From: Desulfobacteraceae bacterium
GTDB lineage: Bacteria > Desulfobacterota > Desulfobacteria > Desulfobacterales > JAABSP01
Reading direction: 5' to 3'
NCBI GenBank assembly: GCA_011390345.1
Contig: JAABSP010000013.1
Location: 1 to 64,000 of the forward strand
DNA length: 64,000 bases
Below the pieces are notes generated by a model, which searched no databases, was not told the DNA's origin, and saw only the letters and a program-made list of their open reading frames with translations. Numbering within the stretch: position 1 is the stretch's first letter; each line of letters opens with the position of its first letter. This document shows, piece by piece, positions 9,329 to 18,284 of this stretch. A program made the translations under genes and the position numbers.

Positions 9329-10642
9329 ATGGTCGGTGCCGGCTTCCAAAACATCTTCAAGATCCCGGAACTTAAAAAGCGGATCTTCTACACCCTTGCA
9401 CTGCTGGCCATCTATCGCATCGGTGTTTTTGTCCCGACGCCAGGTATCGATGCCGCGGCCCTCTCCTCATTTTTCGGGAGGGCACAGGGAACGATTCTGG
9501 ACATCTTCAACATGTTTGCCGGGGGGGCACTGGAACGGCTGTCGGTCTTCTCTCTGGGGATCATGCCCTACATCAGCGCATCGATCATCCTGCAACTGCT
9601 GACGGTGGTGATCCCGCATCTGGAGCGTCTCTCAAAAGAGGGCCAGGAGGGGCGCAAGAAGATCACCCAGTATACCCGCTACGGAACCGTGGTCTTGAGC
9701 ATCATTCAGGGCTTTGGCATCAGCTTTGGTCTGGAGAGCATGACCTCTCCGGGGGGAGCCCCGATCGTGGTTGACCCGGGCTGGGGATTCCGGCTGATGA
9801 CAGTGCTGACCCTGACGGCCGGAACCGCATTCATCATGTGGCTCGGGGAGCAGATCACGGAACGGGGGATCGGCAATGGCATATCCCTGATCATTTTTGC
9901 CGGTATTGTCGCGCAGATGCCCAGCGCCATCGGCAATACCTTCCAGCTTCTCTCCACCGGAGAGATGGGGATCTTCATCGTTCTGCTGCTGCTGGTGTTG
10001 ATGGTGGCCGTGATCGGATTCATCGTCTTTGTGGAGCAGGGTCAGCGCCGGATTCCGGTGCAGTATGCCAAGCGGGTTGTGGGCCGCCGGATGTACGGGG
10101 GCCAGAGCACGCATCTGCCCCTGAAGATCAACATGTCCGGTGTGATTCCGCCCATCTTTGCCTCATCCATCATCATGTTTCCCGCGACCCTTGCCAGCTT
10201 CATCGATGTTCCCTGGATGCAGAGTGTTGCAGGAGCAATGCTTCCGGGAAATGTTCTCTATGAGCTGCTCTTTGTCGCATTCATCTTCTTCTTCTGCTAT
10301 TTCTACACCGCAGTCACCTTCAATCCTGTGGATGTGGCGGAGAACATGAAGAAACACGGTGGATATATTCCAGGCATCCGTCCCGGGAAAAGAACGGCCG
10401 ATTATATCGACCGGGTGCTGACCCGGATCACGCTGGGCGGCGCGATATATGTATCTGCGGTCTGTGTGCTGCCTTCGATTCTGATCGCCCGGTTCAATGT
10501 CCCCTTCTATTTCGGGGGAACTGCATTGCTGATCGTAGTGGGTGTGGCCATTGACACCGTCTCTCAGATCGAGTCCCACATGTTGACCCGCCACTATGAA
10601 GGATTTCTGAAGAAGGGCGGCGCGATCCGGGCCAGGCGATAG
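9329..10642 (+). CDS. secY: Protein translocase subunit SecY
   Basis: 437 residues with ten predicted membrane helices, the channel subunit of the SecYEG translocon in the inner membrane. Signature 1 ([15 protein letters not shown]) appears as [20 protein letters not shown], and the plug and lateral-gate regions follow in normal order. The ATG has GAGGAG upstream. Downstream one would often find adk and map; here infA follows after 90 nt instead. Confidence 0.98.
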   Translation: MVGAGFQNIFKIPELKKRIFYTLALLAIYRIGVFVPTPGIDAAALSSFFGRAQGTILDIFNMFAGGALERLSVFSLGIMPYISASIILQLLTVVIPHLERLSKEGQEGRKKITQYTRYGTVVLSIIQGFGISFGLESMTSPGGAPIVVDPGWGFRLMTVLTLTAGTAFIMWLGEQITERGIGNGISLIIFAGIVAQMPSAIGNTFQLLSTGEMGIFIVLLLLVLMVAVIGFIVFVEQGQRRIPVQYAKRVVGRRMYGGQSTHLPLKINMSGVIPPIFASSIIMFPATLASFIDVPWMQSVAGAMLPGNVLYELLFVAFIFFFCYFYTAVTFNPVDVAENMKKHGGYIPGIRPGKRTADYIDRVLTRITLGGAIYVSAVCVLPSILIARFNVPFYFGGTALLIVVGVAIDTVSQIESHMLTRHYEGFLKKGGAIRARR

Positions 10643-10732
10643 CCGAAGATGCTGAATGTCAAAAGACAAAAAACGCATCATTGACACTTACCATTTCATT
10701 GACATTCTATAGAACAGGGGGAAGAGAGAAAT

Positions 10733-10951
10733 ATGGCAAAAGAGGAGCCGATCCGGGTGCAGGGGTCTGTTGTGGAGACCCTGCCCAACGCGATGTTTCG
10801 GGTTGAACTGGAGAACAAGCATCAGATTCTGGCGCACATTTCCGGAAAGATGCGCATGCATTTCATCAAGATCCTGCCCGGCGACACCGTGACGGTCGAG
10901 CTGTCTCCATATGACCTCTCCCGCGGCAGAATCGTCTATCGGGAAAAATAG
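10733..10951 (+). CDS. infA: Translation initiation factor IF-1
   Basis: 72 residues, the exact usual length, OB-fold: [26 protein letters not shown] and [25 protein letters not shown]-1 occupies the A-site during initiation. Located between secY and rpmJ. A GGGGGAAGAGAG stretch precedes the ATG. Confidence 0.98.
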   Translation: MAKEEPIRVQGSVVETLPNAMFRVELENKHQILAHISGKMRMHFIKILPGDTVTVELSPYDLSRGRIVYREK

Positions 10952-10985
10952 CAAACACAAGATTTCCTTTACAAGGAGCAAAGAT

Positions 10986-11099
10986 ATGAAAGTCAGAGCA
11001 TCCGTACGGAAAATGTGCAGCGGTTGCAAGGTGATCAAAAGACGCGGGGTGGTGAGGGTCATCTGTAAAAACAAACGACACAAGCAGCGGCAGGGATAG
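10986..11099 (+). CDS. rpmJ: 50S ribosomal protein L36, zinc-binding type
   Basis: A 37-codon gene between infA and rpsM, starting [20 protein letters not shown] and ending [11 protein letters not shown]. The CxxC...C...H pattern is the zinc-ribbon of the C+ form of L36. AAGGAG is 8 nt upstream of the ATG. Too short to stand out on its own; identity and context are clear. Confidence 0.96.
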   Translation: MKVRASVRKMCSGCKVIKRRGVVRVICKNKRHKQRQG

Positions 11100-11109
11100 G
11101 AGGGGAGCT

Positions 11110-11493
11110 TTGGCACGAATTGCGGGCGTCGATTTACCCAGACAGAAACGGATCGATATCGGACTGACCTATATCTACGGGATCGGCCGGAGCACTTCTT
11201 CGGAGATCCTCAACCAAATCGGGATCGATCCGTCCATAAAGACAGATGACCTTTCAGGCGAGGATATCAACCAGATCCGGAAGATCATCGACGGCGAGTA
11301 CAAGGTAGAGGGAGAACTCCGAACCGAGATCTCCATGAACATCAAACGGTTGATGGATTTGGGATGCTACCGCGGCCTGCGGCACCGGCGATCGCTTCCG
11401 GTACACGGTCAGCGGACCAGCACAAACGCAAGAACCCGGAAGGGTCCGAGGCGGGCGGCCGTGAAGAAGAAGGGCGGCGCGAAGAAAAAGTAA
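11110..11493 (+). CDS. rpsM: 30S ribosomal protein S13
   Basis: 127 residues from a TTG with AGGAGGGG upstream. [43 protein letters not shown] and the basic tail [15 protein letters not shown] are typical of S13, which contacts the P-site tRNA and L5. First gene of the alpha-operon part. Confidence 0.98.
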   Translation: MARIAGVDLPRQKRIDIGLTYIYGIGRSTSSEILNQIGIDPSIKTDDLSGEDINQIRKIIDGEYKVEGELRTEISMNIKRLMDLGCYRGLRHRRSLPVHGQRTSTNARTRKGPRRAAVKKKGGAKKK

Positions 11494-11525
11494 CATTTGA
11501 ATAAGGATAAGATAAGGGAACATTC

Positions 11526-11912
11526 ATGCCGAGAAGAACCCGTACAAAGAAGAAAGAAAAGAAAAATATCGTCAGCGGAGTGGTCCACATCCAGTCGACG
11601 TTCAACAATACCATTGTGACGATCACCGATTCGGCCGGCAATATCCTCTCCTGGTCCAGCGCCGGGGTTCAGGGGTTCAAGGGATCGAGGAAGAGCACAC
11701 CCTTTGCAGCCCAGCTTGCGGCCGAGGACGCCTCGAAAAAGGCGATGGAGCACGGATTGAGAAATGTGGAGGTCTATGTCAAAGGTCCGGGTTCGGGTCG
11801 GGAATCGGCCCTGCGCGCGCTGCAGGCCGTCGGCTTGAATGTTCAGATGATCAAAGACGTCACCCCCATTCCCCACAATGGATGTCGTCCGCCCAAGCGG
11901 CGCAGAGTATAA
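11526..11912 (+). CDS. rpsK: 30S ribosomal protein S11
   Basis: 128 residues: [41 protein letters not shown] and the end [10 protein letters not shown] define S11, on the 30S platform near the E-site. 32 nt after rpsM and 18 nt before rpsD. Confidence 0.98.
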   Translation: MPRRTRTKKKEKKNIVSGVVHIQSTFNNTIVTITDSAGNILSWSSAGVQGFKGSRKSTPFAAQLAAEDASKKAMEHGLRNVEVYVKGPGSGRESALRALQAVGLNVQMIKDVTPIPHNGCRPPKRRRV

Positions 11913-11930
11913 GGTTAAGGAGGGACAGAC

Positions 11931-12560
11931 TTGGCACGATATAGAGGTTCGGTCTGCCGCCTGTGCAGGCGGGAGAACATGAAGCTGTTTTTGAAGGGAG
12001 ATCGCTGCTATTCGGACAAATGTGCGGTGGACCGCCGGGGATATCCGCCGGGGCAGCACGGACAGAGACGCCGGGGCAAGATCTCGGACTACGGCATTCA
12101 GCTTCGGGAAAAGCAGAAGGTCAAGCGGATCTATGGGCTTCAGGAGAATCAGTTTCATCTCTTCTTCGAGCGGTCCGACCGCCAGAAGGGGATCACCGGC
12201 ACCAACCTGCTGGTCCAACTGGAGCGTCGCCTGGACAATGTGGTCTACCGGCTCGGATTCGTCAACTCCCGAAACCAGGGCCGCCACTTTGTCCGGCACG
12301 GCCATTTTCTCGTCAATGGAAAGAAGGTGGACATCCCCTCCTATCTGGTGAACATCAATGATGTGATCGAGGTTCGGGAGAAGAGCCGAAACATTCAGGC
12401 CATCACCGATTCTTTAGATTCGGTGGTTCGGCGGGGGGTTCCCCCGTGGCTGGAGCTGGAGAAAGACAACAAGAAAGGGGCGGTGAAGGCCTTCCCGGTC
12501 CGCGAGGATCTGACCATGCCCATGCAGGAGCAGCTCATCGTGGAACTCTACTCCAAGTAA
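11931..12560 (+). CDS. rpsD: 30S ribosomal protein S4, zinc-binding type
   Basis: 209 residues. The N-terminus carries CRLC and a later CYSDKC, the four-cysteine zinc-binding form. An S4 RNA-binding domain follows around [20 protein letters not shown]. The TTG start has AAGGAGG 8 nt upstream. S4 is a primary 16S binder and, in E. coli, the translational repressor of the alpha operon. Confidence 0.97.
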   Translation: MARYRGSVCRLCRRENMKLFLKGDRCYSDKCAVDRRGYPPGQHGQRRRGKISDYGIQLREKQKVKRIYGLQENQFHLFFERSDRQKGITGTNLLVQLERRLDNVVYRLGFVNSRNQGRHFVRHGHFLVNGKKVDIPSYLVNINDVIEVREKSRNIQAITDSLDSVVRRGVPPWLELEKDNKKGAVKAFPVREDLTMPMQEQLIVELYSK

Positions 12561-12588
12561 CATCTAAAAGAGGTTGGAGTAATAATAC

Positions 12589-13611
12589 ATGGCTTCAAAT
12601 GAACTGATGTACATGAACTGGCAGGATATCATCCGGCCGGATAGAGTTCATGTTGAAGAGAGCACACCCTCCTACGGAAAGTTTGTCTGTGAGCCCCTGG
12701 AAAGGGGCTTTGGCATCACTATCGGGAATTCGCTGCGGCGGATTATTCTTTCTTCGCTGTACGGCGCGGCCCTTGTTTCGGTGAAATTCGAAACGGTCAT
12801 GCATGAGTTTTCCACCCTGCCCGGGGTGATCGAGGATGTCTCCGAGATCATCCTCAACCTCAAGGAAGTGCGTCTGAAGCTGACGGATGTGGGCCCCCGA
12901 ACGGTTCGCATCGAGGCCAAGGGCAAGGGAGAGGTGAAGGCAGGCGATATCATCAGCGACGACGGAAGAGCCGAGGTCCTGAATCCGGATCAGCACATCG
13001 CGACCCTCTCGGACGAGGGGGAGCTGAAGATGACCATGACCGTGAAGACCGGCAAGGGATATACCCTTTCCGAGTCGAACAAGGACCCGGATGCCTCCGT
13101 GGGAACCATTCCCATCGATTCGATTTTCTCCCCCATCAAGCGGGTCAACTATGTGGTCGGCAACGCCCGGGTTGGGCAGCAGACCGATTATGACAAGCTG
13201 ACGATGGAGGTCTGGACCGACGGCAGTGTGATTCCCGAGGATGCTGTGGCCTATGCGGCCAAGATATTGAAGGAGCAGATGAACATCTTCATCAATTTTG
13301 ATGAGGAACTCGAGCCCGAGCCGGAGAAGAGGGACGAGGAGGAAGAGAAACCTCAGTTTAACGAAAACCTTTACCGGAGCGTCGAGGAGCTGGAACTCTC
13401 CGTCAGAAGCGCCAATTGTCTGAAGAACGCGGATATCAACAAAATCTATCAGCTCGTCAGCAAAAGCGAATCGGAGATGCTCAAGACCAAGAACTTCGGC
13501 AGAAAATCTCTCAACGAGATCAAGGAAGTGCTGGCCGAGATGGGGCTTTCGCTCGGCATGAAGCTCGAGGGGTTCGAGGCGCCGGAGGAAGATAAAGAGG
13601 AAGGAGAGTAG
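12589..13611 (+). CDS. rpoA: RNA polymerase alpha subunit
   Basis: 340 residues, slightly longer than the common ~330. The N-terminal dimerisation domain ([20 protein letters not shown], and [28 protein letters not shown]) is joined by an acidic linker ([13 protein letters not shown]) to the C-terminal DNA/activator-binding domain ([35 protein letters not shown]). Placed between rpsD and rplQ as in most bacteria. Confidence 0.98.
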   Translation: MASNELMYMNWQDIIRPDRVHVEESTPSYGKFVCEPLERGFGITIGNSLRRIILSSLYGAALVSVKFETVMHEFSTLPGVIEDVSEIILNLKEVRLKLTDVGPRTVRIEAKGKGEVKAGDIISDDGRAEVLNPDQHIATLSDEGELKMTMTVKTGKGYTLSESNKDPDASVGTIPIDSIFSPIKRVNYVVGNARVGQQTDYDKLTMEVWTDGSVIPEDAVAYAAKILKEQMNIFINFDEELEPEPEKRDEEEEKPQFNENLYRSVEELELSVRSANCLKNADINKIYQLVSKSESEMLKTKNFGRKSLNEIKEVLAEMGLSLGMKLEGFEAPEEDKEEGE

Positions 13612-13617
13612 GGTCTC

Positions 13618-14004
13618 ATGAGACATCGGAAAGCCGGAAAAAAATTAGGGAAGACAACAAGCCATCGTCAGGCCATGTTCCGGAACATGGTCACGTCGCT
13701 GTTCAAGCATGAGCGTATCCGAACCACGGATGCCAAGGCCAAGGTTCTTAGGGGATGGGTGGATCACCTGATCACCCTTGCCAAGCGGGGGGATCTTCAT
13801 GCCCGCCGCCAGGCCCTCTCCATTGTTCGGGAGAAGAATGTGGTGCATAAGCTCTTTGCAGAGGCCAATGACCGATTTGGGGCCCGCGCCGGCGGATATA
13901 CCCGGATCATCAAAGAGGGGTGCAGACCCGGAGATGCGGCACCGGTTTCCATTATCGAACTGGTCGCAGGCGCTCCGGCCAAGGCAGGGAGTTCCCAGGA
14001 ATAG
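13618..14004 (+). CDS. rplQ: 50S ribosomal protein L17
   Basis: 128 residues beginning [24 protein letters not shown], with [29 protein letters not shown] at the C-terminus. It ends the superoperon: an inverted repeat and a strong terminator follow. 6 nt after rpoA. Confidence 0.98.
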   Translation: MRHRKAGKKLGKTTSHRQAMFRNMVTSLFKHERIRTTDAKAKVLRGWVDHLITLAKRGDLHARRQALSIVREKNVVHKLFAEANDRFGARAGGYTRIIKEGCRPGDAAPVSIIELVAGAPAKAGSSQE

Positions 14005-14040
14005 GAGACGCTTTTCAGGAATAGCGCGTCTGTCTTGTCG

Positions 14041-14084
14041 CCTTGAGTCCCTTTCTACAGCAAAAAGACCAAAGGGACTCAAGG
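14041..14084. repeat. 14-bp perfect inverted repeat after rplQ
   Basis: Arms CCTTGAGTCCCTTT (14041-14054) and AAAGGGACTCAAGG (14071-14084) pair perfectly across a 16-nt loop. No T-run follows, so it is not a standard intrinsic terminator; it may be a 3'-end stabilising hairpin or part of a dispersed repeat. It lies between rplQ and the terminator at 14118. Confidence 0.7.
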
Positions 14085-14117
14085 GACATAAAGGACAATG
14101 GCCCAAGAAAATTTTTC

Positions 14118-14154
14118 AAAAAGCCCCTTTTCCGCTGCGGAAAAGGGGCTTTTT
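14118..14154 (+). terminator. Terminator of the ribosomal superoperon
   Basis: An 18-bp perfect stem rich in A/GC/T (AAAAAGCCCC... at 14118-14135, complement at 14137-14154) ending in TTTTT. The A-run at the left arm makes it capable of working in both directions. It separates rplQ from the dihydrodipicolinate reductase gene. Confidence 0.85.
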
Positions 14155-14172
14155 GCATTGGAGGTTTAAAAA

Positions 14173-15012
14173 ATGAACCGGATTCCCATGATCGTCAACG
14201 GCCTTCCCGGAAATGTGGCCGCAACCGTGACCCGTCATGCGGCTTTGGATAACCGCTTCGATCTCGTGGATCTCTCTCTGACGGGTCCTGAGATCACCGA
14301 TCCTTCCTGTAGGGTTGATGATGTGTTGGTGCGCCTCTTTCCCCCGGATCGGCGGGATGCCTTTCTTTCGGAACTGAAGGGCCGGGGGGATAAGATCATC
14401 TGTGTCGATTTCACACATCCCGCAAGTGTCAATGAGAACGCCCGATTCTACTGCGAAAACAGCATCCCCTTTGTGATGGGCACAACGGGCGGGGATCGGG
14501 AAATGCTTGCGGATACGGTGAAGAGTTCGAATGTGCCGGTGGTCATCGCGCCCAATATGGCCAAGCAGATCGTCGGGTTTCAGGCCATGATGGAGTGGGC
14601 AGCAAAGACCTTTCCGGGGCTCTTCTCGGGCTATTCACTGTCGATCAGGGAGAGCCATCAGAGGGGAAAGGCCGACACCTCGGGAACGGCCAAGGCGATG
14701 GTGCGCTATTTCAACGAACTGGGCGCGCCTTTTAAAGAAGACGAGATCGAAAAGGAGCGGGACCCGCACTTGCAGCAGCAGGATTGGGGGATTCCTGAAG
14801 AGCATCTCAATGGCCACGCCTGGCACACCTACACCCTGACCTCTCCCGATGAGACCGTTACCTTCTCATTTACACACAATGTCAATGGCCGGGAGATCTA
14901 TGGTCTGGGAACCCTCGATGCGGTGGCTTTTCTTGCGGGAAAGATCCGGGCCGGAGAAAAGGGCGGGGTCTACTCCATGATCGATGTGCTGAAAGGGGAG
15001 AAAGGAGTTTGA
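14173..15012 (+). CDS. dapB: Dihydrodipicolinate reductase, plant-like type
   Basis: 279 residues. The protein should reduce dihydrodipicolinate (or its hydrated precursor) with NAD(P)H in lysine/diaminopimelate synthesis in the cytoplasm. Visible segments are FVMGTTGGDR, a substrate-site ESHQRGKADTSGTAKAM, IPEEHLNGHAWHTYTLTSPDETV and FTHNVNGREIYGLGTLDAV. These, as I recall them, resemble chloroplast DHDPR more than E. coli DapB (ESHHRHKVDAPSGTAL). The Rossmann glycine loop is present but loose (VNGLPGNVAATV). It lies 18 nt after the ribosomal terminator and 1 nt before a solute-binding protein gene, with which it is probably cotranscribed; no other lysine genes are near. Assignment to the DapB fold is firm, the subtype less so. 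Confidence 0.85.
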   Translation: MNRIPMIVNGLPGNVAATVTRHAALDNRFDLVDLSLTGPEITDPSCRVDDVLVRLFPPDRRDAFLSELKGRGDKIICVDFTHPASVNENARFYCENSIPFVMGTTGGDREMLADTVKSSNVPVVIAPNMAKQIVGFQAMMEWAAKTFPGLFSGYSLSIRESHQRGKADTSGTAKAMVRYFNELGAPFKEDEIEKERDPHLQQQDWGIPEEHLNGHAWHTYTLTSPDETVTFSFTHNVNGREIYGLGTLDAVAFLAGKIRAGEKGGVYSMIDVLKGEKGV

Positions 15013-15013
15013 A

Positions 15014-16795
15014 ATGACCCGAAGGATTAAATGGATCTCGATTTCGCTTCTGCTGCTTCTTTTCACCGGGACACGGATCGCTGCACAGGAGCATTTTCCC
15101 AAACCCGACTGGAAGGACAGACCCAACCCTCTGGCCAGCCCCTATGCTGTAGTGGGCGGAGATCTCTCCATCTTCGCGGGCCAGTATCCCAAAAGCCTCA
15201 ACTACTATCTCGACAACAACGTGCTGTCGGCAGAGGTCTTCGGCGCGATGTACGAGACGCTTCTGTCCATGAACCCGATTAACCTGCAGTACGAGCCGGG
15301 GCTTGCGGAGAAGTGGAGTATCGGGGAGGACAAGAAGACCTTCACCTTCTATCTGGACCCGGAAGCGAAATGGAGCAATGGAAGCCCCATCACCGCGCAC
15401 GATGTTCGGTGGACCTATGATGCCGTCATGAATCCGAAGAACCTGACGGGCCCCCATAAGATCGACATGGAGCGATTCGATCCCCCGGAAGTGATCGATG
15501 ACCGCACCATCCGATTTACGGCCAAAACCGTTCATTGGAAAAACCTGGGCGCGGCCGGGGGGTTTCACATCCTGCCCCAAAAAGCCTTTGCGGACCAAGA
15601 TTTCAACCGGATCAACTTCGAGTTCCCGGTGATCTCGGGCCCGTACCGGCTCGGGGAGATCAACGAGGGGATCTATGTGGATCTGAAGCGCAGGGACGAC
15701 TGGTGGATGAAGGATCGGAAGCGGAGCCAGGGAACCGGCAATTTCGAAACCCTTCGGTTTCGCTTCTTTGCAGAGCGAGAGAATGCCTTCGAGGCCTTTA
15801 AAAAGGGAACCATCGATCTCTATCCCATCTACACCTCCCGGATCTGGGTCAATGAGACCACGGGCGAGAAGTTTTTGAACAACTGGATCGTCAAGCAGAA
15901 GATCTACAACCATCAGCCTGTGGGATTTCAGGGCTTTGCCATGAACATGCGGAAGCCCCCCTTTGACGATGTCCGGGTGCGGAAGGCCCTGGCCTATCTG
16001 CTGGACCGGAAAAAGATGAACAAGACCCTGATGTATGACCAGTACTTTCTCCACCGCTCCTATTACGAGGACCTCTATTCCGATGCGCATCCCTGTCCCA
16101 ACCCGCTCATCGAGATGGACAAGGAGAAGGCACGGGCGCTGCTGAAGGGGGCCGGCTGGGGCGTCAATCCCAAGACCGGCTATCTTGAAAAGGAGGGACA
16201 ACGCTTCTCCTTCCGTTTTCTCACCCGCAGTGCGACATCGGACAAGTTTCTGGCCATCTATGCCGAGGATCTGAAGGATGTGGGCATCGAGCTGATCATC
16301 GACAAGAAGGACTGGGCCGCATGGGCCAGGGACATGGATGAATTCAACTACCAGATGACCTGGGCCGCATGGAGCGCCGGAGTTTTCAAAGATCCGGAGG
16401 GGATGTGGTCATCGGCCGAGGCTGATCGGCAGGGCGGCAACAATATCACCGGCTTCAAAGATCTTCAGGTGGATGTACTCATCGAAGAGCAGAAGGGGAT
16501 TTTCGATGTGGAGAAGCGAAACGAGATCGCCCGGAAGATCGACAAGATCGTCTATGGGGCCTCCCCTTACGTCCTGCTCTGGAATATCGACTATACCCGG
16601 CTGCTCTACTGGAACCGGTTCGGAACCCCGGAGACGGTGCTCTCCAAGTACGGAGACGAACGGAGCGCCTACTGGTACTGGTGGTATGATCCGGATTCCG
16701 CAGCCGATCTCGATGATGCAAAAAAGAACGGGCTGCCGATGATCCCCCGGCCCCGAACCGTTTATTTCGATGCGGTCTTTGCCCCTTCAAAATAG
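15014..16795 (+). CDS. ABC transporter solute-binding protein, peptide (family 5) type
   Basis: 593 residues with a Sec signal peptide (MTRRIKWISISLLLLLFTGT, cleavage near AAQ) and the SBP_bac_5 layout: YETLLSMNP, EPGLAEKWSIGEDKKTFTFYL, WSNGSPITAHDVRWTYDAV, MRKPPFDDVRVRKALAYLLDR. The long form and its WYDPDSAADLDDAKK tail recall YejA-type oligopeptide binders. It should deliver a peptide or related solute to an inner-membrane ABC permease, but no permease or ATPase gene is adjacent. It starts 1 nt after dapB, so both may be one transcript, perhaps for wall-peptide recycling (inference). Confidence 0.85.
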   Translation: MTRRIKWISISLLLLLFTGTRIAAQEHFPKPDWKDRPNPLASPYAVVGGDLSIFAGQYPKSLNYYLDNNVLSAEVFGAMYETLLSMNPINLQYEPGLAEKWSIGEDKKTFTFYLDPEAKWSNGSPITAHDVRWTYDAVMNPKNLTGPHKIDMERFDPPEVIDDRTIRFTAKTVHWKNLGAAGGFHILPQKAFADQDFNRINFEFPVISGPYRLGEINEGIYVDLKRRDDWWMKDRKRSQGTGNFETLRFRFFAERENAFEAFKKGTIDLYPIYTSRIWVNETTGEKFLNNWIVKQKIYNHQPVGFQGFAMNMRKPPFDDVRVRKALAYLLDRKKMNKTLMYDQYFLHRSYYEDLYSDAHPCPNPLIEMDKEKARALLKGAGWGVNPKTGYLEKEGQRFSFRFLTRSATSDKFLAIYAEDLKDVGIELIIDKKDWAAWARDMDEFNYQMTWAAWSAGVFKDPEGMWSSAEADRQGGNNITGFKDLQVDVLIEEQKGIFDVEKRNEIARKIDKIVYGASPYVLLWNIDYTRLLYWNRFGTPETVLSKYGDERSAYWYWWYDPDSAADLDDAKKNGLPMIPRPRTVYFDAVFAPSK

Positions 16796-16964
16796 GGGCT
16801 GATGCTGCATCGGTCTTTTTGGAACTGGGATTTCATCATTTTTTAAACCTCATGCAGGGAAAGGGGGTGAAGAGCAGACAAAGTACCAGATCAGAACCCG
16901 ATCAAGACCCGATCGAAAAAGAGAAACCCATTTATTCAAAGCGAAACAGGAGGCAGTTTACGAC

Positions 16965-17585
16965 GTGAAACATGCTGAGATGAACAAAAAGAACAGGCAG
17001 AAGAAAAACAACGGAATTACAACAGCGCTCTCCATCGACAAAATCAACCAGATCAGCCTGCAGCAGTTTTTGACGCTGATCCGGGAGGAGGGCCGATGGG
17101 CCGCGGCAAGGCTTCTTTTTTATCTGTATATAGCACTCTCTCTGATAACCTTCGGAGGGTTCAGCATCCTCACCCTCCCCATCGCCTCCCGCCTCTTCTT
17201 CGATTCCTGGGCATTCTGGAGATACGGAAAATACTACCCCCGACTGCTCCTTCAGGGATATCGGGTAATGGGAAAGATGCTGAAGGACAGCTCCTATAAG
17301 TTCCTCTTCTCGGTTCCCCTCACGGGCCAGCCCCTGAAGAGCCCGGATCGAAATATAACCCGCCTGGCCTCCAACTGGGTGCATGAGGAGAATACCTGCC
17401 ACAACTGCTCCCGGTGCTGTGATAAGATCTTCTGTCCCCTGCTCGATTCCGCAAATGGAAACTGTATCGCCTACAACACCTTCTACTGGCGGTATTTCCT
17501 CTGCGGCCGGTTCCCCACCACCCAGCAACAGCTTGATTACTACGGATGTCCCAAATGGAAGATGCGGTATCAGGAAGAGGGATGA
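16965..17585 (+). CDS. Membrane-anchored Cys-cluster protein (YkgJ-like C-terminus)
   Basis: 206 residues from a GTG with AGGAGG 11 nt upstream; an ATG at 16980 is an alternative. A basic N-terminus is followed by one or two hydrophobic segments (about residues 48-75) and a C-terminal cluster: CHNCSRCC, CPLL, NGNCIAYN, LCGRFP, GCPKW. That spacing resembles the YkgJ/CxxCxxCC zinc-or-iron chelating family (C-x-x-C-x-x-CC ... C.. C-R-x-F-P). Function unknown; possibly a membrane metal or Fe-S protein. It has its own terminator and no operon partners. Confidence 0.65.
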   Translation: MKHAEMNKKNRQKKNNGITTALSIDKINQISLQQFLTLIREEGRWAAARLLFYLYIALSLITFGGFSILTLPIASRLFFDSWAFWRYGKYYPRLLLQGYRVMGKMLKDSSYKFLFSVPLTGQPLKSPDRNITRLASNWVHEENTCHNCSRCCDKIFCPLLDSANGNCIAYNTFYWRYFLCGRFPTTQQQLDYYGCPKWKMRYQEEG

Positions 17586-17600
17586 TCTCTTTATGAAAGA

Positions 17601-17650
17601 AGGCCGGTGATCCGGGCCGGTGATCCGGGTCGGTTCCGGCCTCTTTTTTT
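17601..17650 (+). terminator. Rho-independent terminator
   Basis: AGGCCGG (17601-17607) pairs with CCGGCCT (17636-17642), followed by C and seven T. The loop holds a duplicated GGCCGGTGATCCGG unit. It ends the + strand gene at 16965-17585 and lies 15 nt from the end of the convergent DUF4112 gene. Confidence 0.7.
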
Positions 17651-17665
17651 GAATCCCTTCTGAGA

Positions 17666-18148
17666 TTACCCGGTGATCTGGTTCCAGATCCAGTGGAGAA
17701 AAACAAAGCCCAATATCCCCAGCCCGATCAGTGCAAGAACCAGCAGCACCATTATCAACGCGGTCATCCAGCGGCTCTCGCTCACCGTCTTTTCAGAAGA
17801 TCTGCTGTATTCGTGGAGCAGCTTCACATTTCTGGCGTTGGATTTCCAGGCCATGTCAAAAAGATCTCCAAAAACCGGGATCGTGCCGATGACCGTCTCC
17901 ACGGCAATATTCCATGCCATCCGGAAGAGAACGGGCCGGGGCAGGCGTGCCTTTGCCCCTTCGGTCAGAATATAGAGGGAGAGCAGAGAGCCCACCGCGT
18001 CACCGATACCCGGAACAAGGCCGATGATCCCGTCCAGGCCGATTTTATAGCGAGTGCCGGGGACCTGGATGGAATTGTCCAGAAGCCACGCGAGCCAGTC
18101 CAGCCGCTGAAACGGGATTTTTTCCTGAAGTCGGTTATTCTGTTTCAT
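17666..18148 (-). CDS. DUF4112 family membrane protein
   Basis: 160 residues. The segment LDNSIQVPGTRYKIGLDGIIGLVPGIGDAVGSLLSLYIL is the DUF4112 signature, followed by RMAWNIAVETVIGTIPVFGDLFDMAWKSNARN, and a C-terminal membrane helix (WMTALIMVLLVLALIGLGILG). The Gly-rich GLVPGIGD motifs suggest helices buried in the membrane. No biochemical role is established for the family. Convergent with the preceding gene and divergent from the next. Confidence 0.85.
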   Translation of the reverse strand: MKQNNRLQEKIPFQRLDWLAWLLDNSIQVPGTRYKIGLDGIIGLVPGIGDAVGSLLSLYILTEGAKARLPRPVLFRMAWNIAVETVIGTIPVFGDLFDMAWKSNARNVKLLHEYSRSSEKTVSESRWMTALIMVLLVLALIGLGILGFVFLHWIWNQITG

Positions 18149-18193
18149 GCTCTCCCTGTCCCTTTCTGTTGAAATCCTTAAATGATAAGTCCA

Positions 18194-18222
18194 TTGACTT
18201 CCCTTTCATTTTTTTTTATACT
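18194..18222 (+). promoter_or_regulatory. Sigma-70-type promoter
   Basis: TTGACT (18194-18199), a 17-nt spacer including a run of T, and TATACT (18217-18222). It would start transcription about 55 nt before the ATG at 18285 of the coiled-coil protein gene. Confidence 0.65.
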
Positions 18223-18284
18223 CCATCTCTAGTGAGCAGGATTTATCCGAAGAAATCCGTTATGGACGCATTTGCCAAGGAGAG

